This document shows, piece after piece, positions 23,568 to 34,972 of a DNA stretch of 64,000 bases. The notes under the pieces were generated by a model, which saw only the letters and a program-made list of their open reading frames with translations, was not told where the DNA came from and did no database searches. This stretch comes from Sympetrum striolatum (Eukaryota; Arthropoda; Insecta; Odonata; Libellulidae). The number at the start of each line of letters is the position of its first letter. Within the stretch, counting starts at the first letter, position 1. A program made the translations under genes and the position numbers. The stretch spans positions 26,755,393 through 26,819,392 of the forward strand of contig OX388350.1 in NCBI GenBank assembly GCA_947579665.1. Reading direction: 5' to 3'.

Positions 23568-24632
23568 AGTGCCCGTTGATTCTCAGCGGAAAAATGTCAT
23601 AGATTGTCTCTACAACGAACACCAATAAAAAGAAGATGTACCGAGAAGAGCAAAACCAATTTTCAATATAAATATAGGGATGATAAAATGTTTGTCAATT
23701 CTGTTAATCATTTTCGATTGTTTTCGGTGATATCGGCAAATAATTGAAATTCAGGGATATGATTCCTATAGTAAAAATATTCGAAGATGATATTTTCATG
23801 TATAGAGTAACATATCTGAAAAAATTACAGATTTTAATATTGGACAAAAGGCAATACCAGCAATACTTCTTTAGAGGGAATTTCTATAGTATACTAAGTC
23901 CTCGAGTAGAGAGAGAGTAAAACCGTTTTAAAACTCTAACTAAAATTAAGTAAACAATTACGTTGTTGTAAATAAAACTTGGTTGCTACTGACGTTTAAA
24001 CAATATTGTAAAAAATTAAAATTTTAATGTTCGTACTTTTTTCCGTGCAATTCTCCTCAGGATATTGTTCGTAACAGCAAATGTTAATATCTTATGCAAT
24101 TTTTTCTTCTTCATAAAGTGTATCACTTATTAGCAGGATTAATTTTAACTTGACTTATATTCTTAATGCATTTCGATGGATAAATACATGAACTTGGAAT
24201 CAACAATCGCCTTCATTGTCAATGGGGATGGGTTGTTTACAACCTCGAAATTATGATAAAATATTCACGCATTTTATCAAAATTCTCGATATTTCGATAT
24301 GTAAACGATATTTCACGACCAAAATAAGAATCTTTATTCTATTCCCCTTCTTTTTGTGCTTGATTCGACTTTGTATGACTATTATTTCTAATTTGAAATT
24401 TCAAATGAAATAAAGCCTACTGCGAGAAAAATGAACTTTACATGCATTTCTTATGGAGATACTTTTTCGATTTTTTTGGCTATTCCTTTTAGGTTTTTCC
24501 TAATTTTCTATTTTGCTAAATCACTTCCGTACCGAGGCGAACAAAACACAAAAAATATTCATACCGGTCGAGCCGTTTTCGAGTTTTAGACGACGTCATG
24601 AACATCATTTCATTTTTATATATAAGACTACC
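23568..24632 (+). mobile_element. Interspersed element with RTE-like 3' end, non-coding
   Basis: The left end AACTAGCGGAGTGCCCGTTG and the right end GTCGAGCCGTTTTCGAGTTT, followed by TTCATTTTTATATATAAGAC, resemble the two ends of widespread arthropod interspersed elements often assigned to RTE-type LINEs or their derivatives. The interior is AT-rich and carries no reverse transcriptase. The short frame at 24216-24413 has no match. Its class is an inference from end sequences only. It ends about 36 bp before the piggyBac element. Confidence 0.4.
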
Positions 24633-24668
24633 AGTGCACCGGTAAAAGACGAGGCTAGCGATGATGAA

Positions 24669-24705
24669 TTAACCCTTAAAGGACTGACGTTCCCATATGG
24701 GAACG
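24669..24705 (+). repeat. piggyBac left terminus with 18-bp palindrome
   Basis: TTAA then CCCTTAAAGGACTGACG, running into the perfect palindrome CGTTCCCATATGGGAACG (24688-24705). Confidence 0.75.
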
Positions 24706-25039
24706 GACTGCAGCTGGGTTCTCTAGGTAGCTAAACAATATCTTGAGTGTCATATAATGGTCAGTAAACGATATTTTGTGAGCTAAGAGGGTCCAAAGCT
24801 TACTTTCATTTGAGTTTTGGTGCATTTAAGTCAAGGGAAATATTTCTTGTGATTTTTCGAAAAACAGCGAAATTTTGAGATGGATCCTTCTGGCAACTAA
24901 TTTTTATAAGTTTTACTGTTTTTAATTTAAAGTAGTCTTTTGCTTATATACCTTTAGTATGATGTTCTAATCATCGAAAGAAATTAAATAGAGCAGAGTT
25001 TGAGGTTATTTGTTGTTGTTATAACGTTGTTTATTGCTG

Positions 25040-25080
25040 CGTTCCCATATGGGCACGTCAGGCCTTCCCACTGCTACGCG
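25040..25080 (-). repeat. piggyBac left subterminal inverted repeat
   Basis: GTTCCCATATGGGCACGTCA followed by GGCCTTCCCACTGC...TACGCG is the reverse complement, with few differences, of the right-side copy at 27100-27145. Confidence 0.8.
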
Positions 25081-25403
25081 ATTTCCTTGCCGATGGGTGT
25101 CAAGGAAAGTTATATATAGTATATAAAAGAATATTTTGCGACATAATACATTATTTTTGGTGCAATTAAGTTAAGAATTATTTTAGTTTTAAGTTGTGAC
25201 AAGAAGACTATGGCAATTATTATGCATATTTATGAACTAAAGCTCGGAAAACCTAAATTTATATAGTAGAAGCGGCAAAAACATATATTAGCAAATGATT
25301 ATTGTACTAGATATACAAATCCTTTCAAATTTTATTAGCTTCACAGAAAATTATATCATCAGAGGTGTTATAGTTTCCATTCAGGAAAAATGTAAGTTTT
25401 CAT

Positions 25404-26989
25404 GAGTCGACTTCACTGACGGAGGCTCTCCGAATCCTTGACGAGGATGAAGAGAGTCAGGTAGATGTTACCGATTTCTTCATTTCTCCAACAGAAGAAA
25501 ATGAGCGAACTGATGAAGCATTGGCTGATGAAGATGAGGGAAGATTGGTTGACAATTTTACTGGTAAGCAAATGAGGGCACAAGCCGAAATTCGGTTGGC
25601 AACCAACGAAAGTATCGGTGCTGGAGAAGACGATGGGGCAAAAAAATCTGTGCGGAGAAAATGGATAAAGGGCAGCATTGAGTGGACGGGAAGTTTTTCT
25701 GAAGCAGATTACTTTTCATACTCTAAACTTAGCTGCATCTAATTGCTAGAGCTCTTTATCGATGACGATTTCGTCGCATTCATAGTGGAACAAAGTGAGA
25801 ATTACGCCCGATTTTTTAATTGCCCCAGTCCACAAATTACAGAAGAGGAGATGCGAGCCGTCATTGGCATTTTGATTGTATCCGGGTACAACATTCTCCT
25901 GGAAAAAAATATTACTGGGACGCGAAAAAGGATGTACATATTGAATTGGCTAGTAGAGCGATGAGGAGGGACTGATTCATCCAAATAATGAAATTTTTAC
26001 ACTTAGCGGATAATACTAAGTTAGACAGTCAAGCGATGGGTTCTACAAAGTCTGGCCTACGATGAAAATAATTACACAGAGATGTTTGCAGCATTTGGTG
26101 CCTTCCCAGTTCTTAGATTGTGAAGAAGAGATGATAAGATACTACGGAAGACACAGCTGCAAGCGATGTTGTAGAGGTAAATCGATAAGATTCGGTTATT
26201 ATAATTTGAAGTGTTATGTGAAATAATATAATAGCATTAATTTATTTAGCTCAATATATAATTTATACGAAAGAATTTATTGCCACATTTGAAAGGATGT
26301 GGCTACAATGGAACTGGGCGAATCAGAAAGAACCGGATTCCGAAAGATAGTCCGCTACCACCAAAAAATGATCTAAAAGAGGAGGAGATTGGAAAGAGCA
26401 TCACAGCTATTTCTACATGTGAAGGAATAGGAATCACTAAATGGCTGGACAATTTGGTAATTGTGGCAGCCTCAACAGCGTACGGAGTTACGCCGTTGAT
26501 GAAAGCTAAAAGGTTTTATAGGAAACAAAAGAAAATTATTCAGCTTCCATAACCCTACTTCATATCCCAGTATAATAAGCATATGGGTGGAACTGACCAA
26601 ATTCATGTAAAATCACTGCATATTGGTAAGATATGATTTATATAAATTATTTGCAACTCAGACAATCGAATAATAATAATAATAAAAGGAAATCCTTAGA
26701 TCGAAGGACAAAATTATAGTTTAGACGGAAAATTGCTCAGGTGTGCTTTACTCGGTACAAGACGGAATAATAACCACTCGGTGGACGACTCAGCAAGGCT
26801 TCCACGTCAAAAACTGGCTCCACGCAAGAGTTATGGTATGATCAATTAATCGGTGTAATTGGTGACATACCGCAGAACAAGGGAAAACGCAGCGCATATG
26901 AAGAGTGCGAGAGTCGCGGGAGAACAATGCGTAATAAGTGCGATGTTGGGCTCTGTGTTAAATGTTTTACAAAGTACTTAACAAAATAA
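25404..26989 (+). pseudogene. piggyBac transposase pseudogene
   Basis: The N-terminal part is acidic (ALRILDEDEESQVDVTDFF from about 25425), as in PGBD proteins. After an in-frame TAA (25740-25742) the DDE domain begins: LELFIDDDFVAFIVEQSENY, then ITEEEMRAVIGILIVSGYN. A frameshift near 25900 leads to KKDVHIELASRAMRRD and IMKFLHLADNTKLDSQ. The middle of the DDE domain (the VDNYYTS-type region) is missing between about 26200 and 26280. The 26280-26552 frame holds PHLKGCGYNGTGRIRKNRIP, and 26565-26605 reads YNKHMGGTDQIH, a hallmark of the family. The C-terminal Cys-rich segment (KCDVGLCVKCFTKY) ends at TAA 26987-26989. The true start codon was not identified. Confidence 0.85.
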
Positions 26990-27099
26990 TTATTAAACAA
27001 ATACTTATATCTTCCAAGAAAAACCATTTCATACAATATTTTGTTGAAATAAATATGATTTTTTTCAATAAAATGCTTTTTTTAAATTTCATCATGGCG

Positions 27100-27145
27100 C
27101 GCGTAATAGTAGTAGTGGGAAGGACTGACGTGCCCATATGGGAAC
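27100..27145 (+). repeat. piggyBac right subterminal inverted repeat
   Basis: CGCGTAATAGTAGTAGTGGG, then AAGGACTGACGTGCCCATAT and GGGAAC, inverted relative to 25040-25080. Confidence 0.8.
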
Positions 27146-28069
27146 GGGCATTTGCAACGAACCTATTATTGTTAACTTTTTTTAAACAATTTTCTGTTGT
27201 TCATTTAGGTCATCTGAATACCAATATACTAAAATCAGGGTAATTTTTAAGAAAAAATAATTCTCGTCCTTGGAGGGATAATGCTCGCAAAAAGAACGCC
27301 AGCCGTAAGGTAAAATCAAAATAATGTTTTTTAATGTTATGGTTAAAGTTGCATTCTAGGTAAGATAGAATAAGACGCAAAAAAGTGACATCTTGCATTC
27401 GAGAACACACAGTACTTCTTATATATCGATAGACATGCTATTTTTTTAATTGCGTAAATCAGCGTTCCTACCATCATATTTTGATAATATGAAACATTTT
27501 CATGTTTATTCTGGAAAAAAATAGAGAAAAATTTACCTTTCACAATCTTTGCCTTAGGTTGTGATATAAATGGTATGAATGTAGGAGTGATGTTCATTTT
27601 GCTCTATCCTCACTGAATGTCGTAAATCCTGTCATTCATGGAGAACTATGATAAACCTCCGTGAACGTCTTCCATTCACAGCATGTTGGCTAATTGGGGG
27701 AAGTAGAGCAAATTACCACTCTCCTATTCTCCCTAAGTAATTCTAATTCCCCCGAAAGGGCTCTTCGTAGGTAATAGCGGGGGTTTGAATGCAATTCAGG
27801 TTAGCGTAGTTTATTCGTAGCGTTTGACTCTACAAAATAGAGCGTATTTTAGATCAACATGCGTCGTCTTTCACTGATTCATGACGTTTTATTGGATGAT
27901 ATTATGATGAAAAACATAATCGTTGTACTTTTTCTTCAGTGAAAACAAAAAATAACAAATTCACGTCTAGTTTCAGCGATTGATTGCAATTTTCAACGAT
28001 TCTCTTTCACATCATCACGACGTATTTCCACGAGACGTCGTCCGAGACCGTGAATTTTATTTTATAGCA
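27146..28069. other. No gene recognised
   Basis: AT-rich sequence to about 27640, then mixed. Opposed short frames at 27210-27597 show no family features. The true right end of the piggyBac element may lie in the first part. Confidence 0.35.
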
Positions 28070-28330
28070 CCGACCGTGGTGGCGGAGTGGTTAACGTGCT
28101 AGCGCGTTAACGCTCCAACCTCGCGGTCCCGGGTTCGAATCCCGGCTAATCGAATTTTTCTGGCTAGGGAATGGTTGTCTGTGTATGTTGCGTGTGTGTG
28201 TTTGTGATATAAATAAAAATGCAAAAAAAAGGAATAAAATTAAGAAAAGGGGTTAATTGGAGGAATAGCCTTCCTAGGCTAAAATTCGCCCAAAAAATAA
28301 GACGGCATTATTATTATTATTATTAATATT
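28070..28330 (+). mobile_element. tRNA-derived SINE
   Basis: The head holds a pol III A box, TGGCGGAGTGG (28080-28090), and a B box, GGTTCGAATCC (28132-28142), 41 bases apart, with CCCGGG...CCCGG T-arm pairing. It lacks a good acceptor stem and anticodon arm, so it is a SINE head and not a tRNA gene. A body of about 170 bp follows (with TGTGTGTTTGTG and CCTTCCTAGGCTAAAATTCG) and it ends in (ATT)n at 28309-28330. The clean boxes suggest a relatively young copy. Confidence 0.75.
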
Positions 28331-29030
28331 AATTTCTTAATATGAATGGCTGTTTGGTTTCACTCACATTTTTCCGTATTTGAGAAATTTATTGTAAACT
28401 CTTAATGGTTGATTATACAATTATTTGTGATGTAAAACTTAACAATAAATTAAAGATTCAGGAGGCACTGTCTATATGCGCAATTTAATAATAACATAAT
28501 AATAATAATAATAGAAAATTTTAAATTCCTGAATTCTGGTTAGTTTTTTTGTCCCTGAATAACAAAAAATGTATTTGATATTCCTTAACTTGAGTGAAAT
28601 TTGGGGAAAAGATATTTGATTATAAAATTCCAGGTTCCCCAAACATATTTCCATTTAGCGCTGAGACAATAAAGTTTGTTTTTGTCATAAAATACTCTGC
28701 ACTGAATTTCACTCCCTTAATATTCGGAAATGTTTGGGTTGAACGGTTTATGGCGAAGAAAAGCCTAAAACGAATTATTCCTTCGGGGGAACTAATGGTG
28801 AAGTGTTGGATGTGATGGGAGATGAAAAGGTTTTCATTGAAGAGATAAAGTGCTGAAGGAGTGCAAGGGTCAGATATTTAAAGAGATCGGCGAAGAAAGC
28901 GATTGAAGGCAGGGTACTGGAAAAGCAGAGCGAAGAATAAGGTTTTGGGTATATATCGATGGAAGTGGCAATATCCTGAATATTGAGAAGTTAAGACTGA
29001 GTTACTAGGGTCTAATTCCAATGACCTTTT
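28331..29030. other. No gene recognised
   Basis: AT-rich; contains a short (AAT)n tract at about 28492-28513. The segment 28830-29010 is purine-rich. The 73-codon plus-strand frame at 28594 has no match. Confidence 0.35.
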
Positions 29031-29600
29031 AGATAAATAAATAAATAAATTTTATTACGTTCTGTGGCAAGCCACCTGAGAACAACAGTAAATAACAGTA
29101 CAAGAATCATAGCAGCCGAAATCAATGAAATAATTCAATATTCAACACTCTAGATTAAAAAAATAATCAAATAAAAAATTTAAACCTATTTATGGTTCTT
29201 AAATCACAGATTATAGCTGGCAGGGAATTCCAGAAATTTATGATAGATACTGTGAATGATTTATGGAAGGTATGATCTATATGACGGAATGTAAAAAGTG
29301 CAGGACTTTTTTCTTAAATCAGGACGGGAGAGGTGAGAAGGAAGGAAAGTGAAATCATTAAGTAAATAAAGAGGCATGCTAGTATTCATGATGGTAAACA
29401 ATAGAAGTCCAATACAGTATTTACTTCTAATCGATAGTGTCAGCCAGCAATAATTTTTAAGATAATGGCTAATATGCTCATGCCTCTTAACATATCTAAC
29501 ACAGTTGTTAATAGATATAATACGATCGTAAAATAAGAGTTTTATGGAGTATACGAAGAACTCCATAGATTATTTCGGTAAGTTAGCTGGATTGGCAGGC
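29031..29600 (-). pseudogene. LINE reverse-transcriptase C-terminus and 3' tail, second copy
   Basis: The minus strand encodes a 101-codon frame (29261-29566) with HISHYLKNYCWLTLSIRSKY, then LLLFTIMNTSMPLYL and LPSHLSRPDLRKKSC. That matches the CR1/L2-like order 'LxWLxxxxRxxxK...PxYLxxL'. After one frameshift near 29290 reading continues FTVSIINFWNSLPAIICDLR and TINRFKFFI, stop at 29167-29169. A 3' untranslated part follows, ending in AAATAAATAAATAAAT-type repeats at about 29031-29053 (plus-strand sense). It is 5'-truncated and frameshifted, the longest LINE fragment here. Confidence 0.8.
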
Positions 29601-29654
29601 AAATATTCTTATTGCTTTTCTAAGGAATCTTTATAGGCTGGAGTTGACTATGAA

Positions 29655-30040
29655 TGAATAGTTACAACCAACGCACTTGGTTAGAATACTCACTCAGGGA
29701 GATCCGTGGTTCGTTTCCCGGTCTCGAGAAACTTGTCATTTCTGATAATTCTTTGTTCTGCATTCAAACATTCATGCTTGCCTTTCGCCTCGTCACCTGT
29801 GATTGGCACTCGCCCGTACGTCCCCGCTACCCAAATGAATGTTCCCACAGTGTTCGGCTCACTGCACTAGTTCATAACCATGGTTACAAACCTTTGACTC
29901 GTACCCAAAATACCCCGAACGCTACGAGTGGCAAGGCGAGGGACGAGGCGAATGACGAGTGTGCCAACAATGTGAGCGCCACTTGCCTAGCAATTCGACT
30001 CACACATTTCATTCACATGAACGTATAGATGCGAATTTTA
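29655..30040 (+). repeat. SINE-like head with GC-richer body
   Basis: GGTTCGTTTCC at 29708-29718 is a B-box-like motif, preceded by a weak A-box region. The following 300 bp is GC-rich and gives a 124-codon frame (29654-30028) that looks incidental. Whether the body belongs to the SINE cannot be settled from one copy. Confidence 0.35.
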
Positions 30041-30194
30041 GTTTTCTAATGAATACGACTAAGTACGGAAACTTATTTTTCTCCCACTTCCTTCGTAATT
30101 AACAGTTTCGTAGGTGGTTATGGTGCTTGTAATGTGTTTGTTTATGCGTGTTTTTTATCCCTGGGGGTCAGCTACAACTTGCTTTTTTAACTTT

Positions 30195-30620
30195 TGAATA
30201 TTTATTTTATTTATTCATTTATTTAAGTTTACGTTGCAAGTTGGTCTTTTGGCCAGGTGGAAACGTTTAAGGGAAACATAAGAAAAAAATAATTTTAAGA
30301 CTGCAATTCCCCCAAAGTCAGGAGGGAAAAACCTCCCGTTGGCTGTAGAATGAAATTCCACTACACATATTATACATAAAATATAGGATCGTAAAACATA
30401 AATAAGATATATCATACGTAAAATATTAATAAGATCTATTATTTAAGTAAAATAATATAATACATAGTAGGAACCATACAATCACATTATCAGAAATTTA
30501 ATCGAATAAATATCTATTGAGAGGTCTTTGAGAAAAGATTTTTTCGGTTTCTTTGTCCATTCCTTCATCAAAGTCATACTAGATACTTCGCTCTTTCGCA
30601 ATCTCAGTCCACGTTCATTT
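30195..30620 (-). pseudogene. LINE 3' fragment, third copy
   Basis: The minus strand reads TLMKEWTKKPKKSFLKDLSI and continues to KFLIM and a stop at 30479-30481, a degraded version of the LINE C-terminus (EWNxLPxxV...FKxxL). The 3' untranslated part (30200-30478) shares a block with the copy at 33150: 'GGAGGGAAAAACCTCCCGTT' here versus a similar CCCACGAAACCTCCCGAAGG there. It ends in ATTTATTTTATTTATTCATT at about 30200. Confidence 0.5.
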
Positions 30621-32934
30621 ATTCACGAGCCGTCATCAACGAGGAAGTAATAGAGAAAGGAACCAAGAATGGTTATACACGTAGACGCCGGAGTCCTTTG
30701 CATATTAAAAGTATCCCAAACGTGGTTTCCAAACGGAACTGCTGCTGTAATATTTTTCATCTCCGAGTCTGAGGGAAAAATTTCCTTATATGAAAGAAAC
30801 TCCATTTGCTCGACTCCATCTAGTCATGCCTCGCATTAAAGCGGACTTCATTTGCTGAGCAGTTTTCTCTCAAAGGCTTCGAGAAACAAGGCGAGGATTC
30901 TATATATATATTAGCGGAGTTTCCTTCCTGGGAAGTATTATACACAGAATTTCTAAGCACTTCATCAAAACATTCCGCTCGTTCTAGACGGCGACTGCAG
31001 TGCCTTCTATTTTTATCTCCCTTGATACCACGGCAAAAGGTTAACTTGGATTTTTTTTCTGATTAGGAAAGTAAAATTCATGAGGTTATATTTAACCAAT
31101 CTCCCACAGGGTGGCGTTTAAATCAGGAGGCGGTTCTTGCATTTGTTAGAAGATCTTGTTTGAAATTCATTTCCTTTGTAAGATAGCAAATATATATTTA
31201 AAATAAATATGTAAGAAATAGCAAATATAGTGCTAAGAAGGTGTTTGTTTTTAAAGGATATTTATGAAATTAATACGACGGATTTCCTGAAAATAAGGTT
31301 ACAAGATTTTTTTAGAATGAAAAAGTGCAAATATTTTCATAACATTTACAGAAATTCGAACACAAATATAAAGTTATTTTTCTTCGTTTGTTTGTTTTCA
31401 TTTGTATTTATTCGTCCAGATCGATAAATTTCTTTAGGCGTTGCTTTAGCTTTTATTCACCAGTATCGAAGACCTCACGATTCACCTCCTTTAGCCACTT
31501 TTAAACTATCTAGTTTACCCTTGAAAAATGTTTTCAACCCGAAAAATTCTTAAAGTTAATGAAAATTTTATAATCATTTTAAGTGGACTGGAACTTTTAT
31601 TTGTACAGGAAATTTCATGTAACATCTAAAACTGAAATTTTATTATTTTCAAATTTTTGTTTTGTTCTTCCAAGAATTAAAGATTGCACTCTTTATAGAA
31701 AATCATAAAATTTTATCTTTGATTCATTTAAAGAGTTTAAACTTAGTATTTTGGTTTTTCTCTTTCCAAAAGCAAACGATTTTATACCTACATTCATTTC
31801 AATTTTTTACATAAAAGTAGGAAAAAATTTTATCATAGTCATCTGGTAAATAACTTCATGAATGTTTTCCAGTTTATACGCAATTATGCAGTAGCAATTA
31901 CGAAGTAGCATTTTGTAAATTTGAATCAGTTCACCACGGGAACGAAGAATGGTAGATGTTTGTTTTCCTAAGAACGCGGATTTGACAAGTTTTGCCAAAG
32001 AAGAAAAGTTGAGGGCAATATCGATCGTGGGAATATAGCGGGAATATTTCGAAAGGAGAAATTTATGAAAAATTCATGAAGGTTTCATAAGGAAGGAAAA
32101 TATCAAGAGATTGACAGTGACTGCCAAACTCCCTGCGGGCACCTCATGATAGATACTCATGCACGTGGCATTGCTTCCTCGACTATTAAGAATTAATAAT
32201 TCCAGGCCATATCTCAACGAGTAAAAGGAGGTGTTGAGTGTTTACCATCCAACGCAGAAATAGCAGAATAAATGCCATATCAGGATAAGGCACGTGAATT
32301 ATGCATGAGACATTTGCAGATAACTCAAATGAAATGATAAATGTATCATAATGCAGATGTATTTTGTATTTTTAAAATTCTCGCTTCCGAAATGTATCTC
32401 AGAATATGGTTGATCTCTTTTGTAGATGGTCTATCCTCCTTTTCTCTTTTTATCGAATCTAAAGAAGATAAAATGGACTTGGTTGAGCGATTATTGAAAA
32501 TCCATTGTTTAATTATCAAACTTATTTAACGACTGTCAACTGGTTTACCTCCAATTAGAAAGAAATTAGATATTGTATGAAATACAGAACCATTAGAGAA
32601 TTAGGTAAAATAATACACCTGGGCGAATAAAACCTGCAAACGCTCGCAGTTTTGGCTGTTTTAAATCTATTTAATAATGACTTCAACGATTTTTTCTTAT
32701 ATTATTAATTTAAGAAGATGATATTCATTTCATCCGTAAGAATTTTATTTTGGAAGAAAAAAAACTTCTTAAGCTCCTCGATAATTTTGAAAATAAGTGT
32801 GGGACTTAAAAAAGGGTGTTTCTTCCAATATGTCTGTTTTCCAAGAAGTAAGGCTTAATCAAATTAATTTTAAAATCAATTGACGAAGCTGTCACTGTGT
32901 GGAACTCCTTAAAGTAAGGAAAAGAAAACTTTGT
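30621..32934. other. No gene recognised
   Basis: AT-rich. Short frames at 30623-30805, 31230-31427, 31807-31998 and 32341-32529 have AT-driven composition and no motif. A (TA)n run lies near 30901-30912. Confidence 0.4.
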
Positions 32935-32987
32935 CTTAGTTCCACAGGATAATTTATTAAAGCAATAAATTATCCTGTGGAACTAAG
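32935..32987. repeat. Perfect hairpin, 24-bp arms, 5-nt loop
   Basis: The left arm 32935-32958 (CTTAGTTCCACAGGATAATT...) is exactly inverted at 32964-32987, with loop AAAGC. Weaker complementarity continues outward (AAAACTTTGT against ATAAAGTGTTATTTT), so the foldback may span about 32915-33005. Confidence 0.95.
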
Positions 32988-33149
32988 ATAAAGTGTTATT
33001 TTCCTTATTAAAAAATTAATTTTATTTAAGAACTGAATTTTTTGGGAAACGAAATTAATATCAAAGAGAATCCATTAAATATCTCGGATACAAACTAATC
33101 GAATCGGAATACCATTAACGTAATTACTCAACCAACTTTAATTAAATAT

Positions 33150-33520
33150 TTTTTATTATTAAGTACTACAATTAAGCCCCAAGCTAGGTGGTAGTCATTC
33201 TTGTTGGGGAAGGGAAAAATAAAATAATCTACCTGGAATTCACCCTAGATTGAGGGAAAACCCACGAAACCTCCCGAAGGCAGTACGTATTACATATAAT
33301 TACAAAATTTACAAAACAATTTAAAAATTACAACAATATTACAATAAAAATCACGAAATCCTTCCAATTTAATTGATGAATACATTGTAAGAATGGAGAG
33401 AAGGTTCGAAAACGTCTCCAAGTAAATTGTTCCATTCTACTATTCCCCGATTAAGATATGAATACTTTTCTATCTTATTCTTTTATCTTCTAATTAGTAT
33501 CAGAAAAGATGTGCATTCTT
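33150..33520 (-). pseudogene. LINE 3' fragment, fourth copy
   Basis: The minus strand reads SYLNRGIVEWNNLLGDVFEP then SLHSYNVFIN and a stop near 33370, matching the 2010 copy (RRTIEEWYSLPAEVFDPF) position by position. A 3' untranslated part with the AACCTCCCGAAGG block follows. The clear alignment to the copy at 2010 is the best evidence that these tails belong to one family. Confidence 0.65.
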
Positions 33521-34848
33521 CTTGTAATTACTTAGGGACTTGCGAAGAGTTGAGACAAAATGATTAAATTCTCTGTGAGTTATCGTGTTTCTTAATTCTC
33601 TAATGAGTCTAATTCTCATTTCAAGCGATATTTAATTTACTTCAAATCGAAGTTGGACCACTTATTTTGTACTAATTATCGCTCACGCTCACAAAATCCC
33701 AGCTATTTCTCCTGTGGTCTGAATGGTGTTGACGGGAAAGGAGTGGTGCTTTAAGAGCGGTTTTTGTCGGACGTATTTCGCCGCTCTAATTAAAAAGTGG
33801 CGGTCCTTTTCAACTTCTGAATATACCGACGGAGAGCTTTTGAACTACTCTTTAAATTCATTTTCGCAGTAATCTAACTCTCGAAAATGGAATAAAACAA
33901 GAAGTGAGAATTTTTTCTCTTCCATAGAAAATGTCTTTGAAGAATTGCATCATAGGTATATGGAAATGCTCTCCGAGAGTTACTCAAAGTTCTCAGAAAG
34001 AGCCAAGAAGAGAGAATAAAAAGATATTTCTTTCGAAGTTCGACCTTGCAGTCGTAACTATAAGATCTCTTATTGGGTTTTGTAAAGGGATAATATTAAA
34101 GATATTTTTAGCGACAATAAAATTAGAATCGATTTTCATAGTTTAATTTTTATCTCTTTAGTTTTTAAAATCTTTAATTTCATTCAAATGTTTAGAGCAG
34201 TTTTCCAAATAAAATATTACTGCTCTTTCTTCGTGATCAATAGATGAGTTTATGGTTTCATAAAACTTTTACCTCACATTTTTCTTCTAGCAAATAGCTT
34301 ATTTGGGCTTGATATTATATTGTATACTTAAAATAGAGTTTAGTACAAATGTAATCTACACTTTAACTCTACAAATTATCATTAATTTAAGTATAAATAA
34401 CTACCAAGTTGAGCCTAGGTATTAAAATGATTACTCTAATCTCCTTATTAGCTAAAATAATGATCATGCGTAGCTGCAATTTATCGGTACGAAGTTTATT
34501 ACAATTAAAAATAAGTTTCGAAGCTCACTGATCTCGCACTTACGTTACGTTTCCTAGATTTGAAAAGATTTTTACACTTAATCTGAAATTACTTAAATCA
34601 GATTTTCAATGTGATTCTAATGCGATTCTCAGATATCCTTTAAATAATTTGGTTTAGGTTGCGAAAATTAAATATCTTTTAACCCGTTTCAATGAAAAAG
34701 ATTCTGGATTATATTATTTCACAAAGATGTTGATAAAAAGGATAAGTTTGGTTAAATATTAGATGTGCTATTTTCGAAATCTTCATACATATTTACTATG
34801 CAATTATACCTAACTAAACTTAACCCAACTGACATTAACTCTGAAACA
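33521..34848. other. No gene recognised
   Basis: A GC-richer unique patch at about 33680-33870 contains no recognisable frame; the rest is AT-rich. Confidence 0.35.
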
Positions 34849-34972
34849 AAATTATAAAATCGAAAAGTAGATAGATACAATAATAATATACAAATTATAA
34901 AATCGAAAAGTAGATTGATACAATAATAATATACAAATTATAATATCGAAAATTAGATTGATTCAATATAAC
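34849..34972. repeat. 43-bp tandem repeat, about 2.9 copies
   Basis: Units start at 34849, 34892 and 34935, each AAATTATAAAATCGAAAAGT or close to it. Units 1 and 2 differ by one base; unit 3 is more diverged and incomplete. Confidence 0.95.

Larger units (their letters stand above)
24669..27145 (+). mobile_element. piggyBac-superfamily transposon, inactivated
   Basis: The left end is TTAA (24669-24672), the canonical target, followed by CCCTTAAAGGACTGACGTTC. Subterminal repeats built on CCCATATGGG occur at 24680-24705, 25040-25075 (inverted) and 27118-27145 (direct). A broken transposase lies between. The predicted right terminal copy beyond 27145 with TTAA could not be identified; a CAGGGTAA at 27236 is a weak candidate. 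Several nonsense codons, frameshifts and at least one internal deletion make it non-functional. Confidence 0.8.

Noticed and set aside
28070..28150. Functional tRNA gene
   Set aside because: A and B boxes are good but the acceptor and anticodon arms do not pair, and a SINE body with (ATT)n tail follows.
29654..30028. 124-codon plus-strand frame as a gene
   Set aside because: It starts inside a SINE-like head and has no protein family features.
34849..34972. CRISPR array
   Set aside because: Repeats are directly contiguous with no spacers, in eukaryotic DNA.
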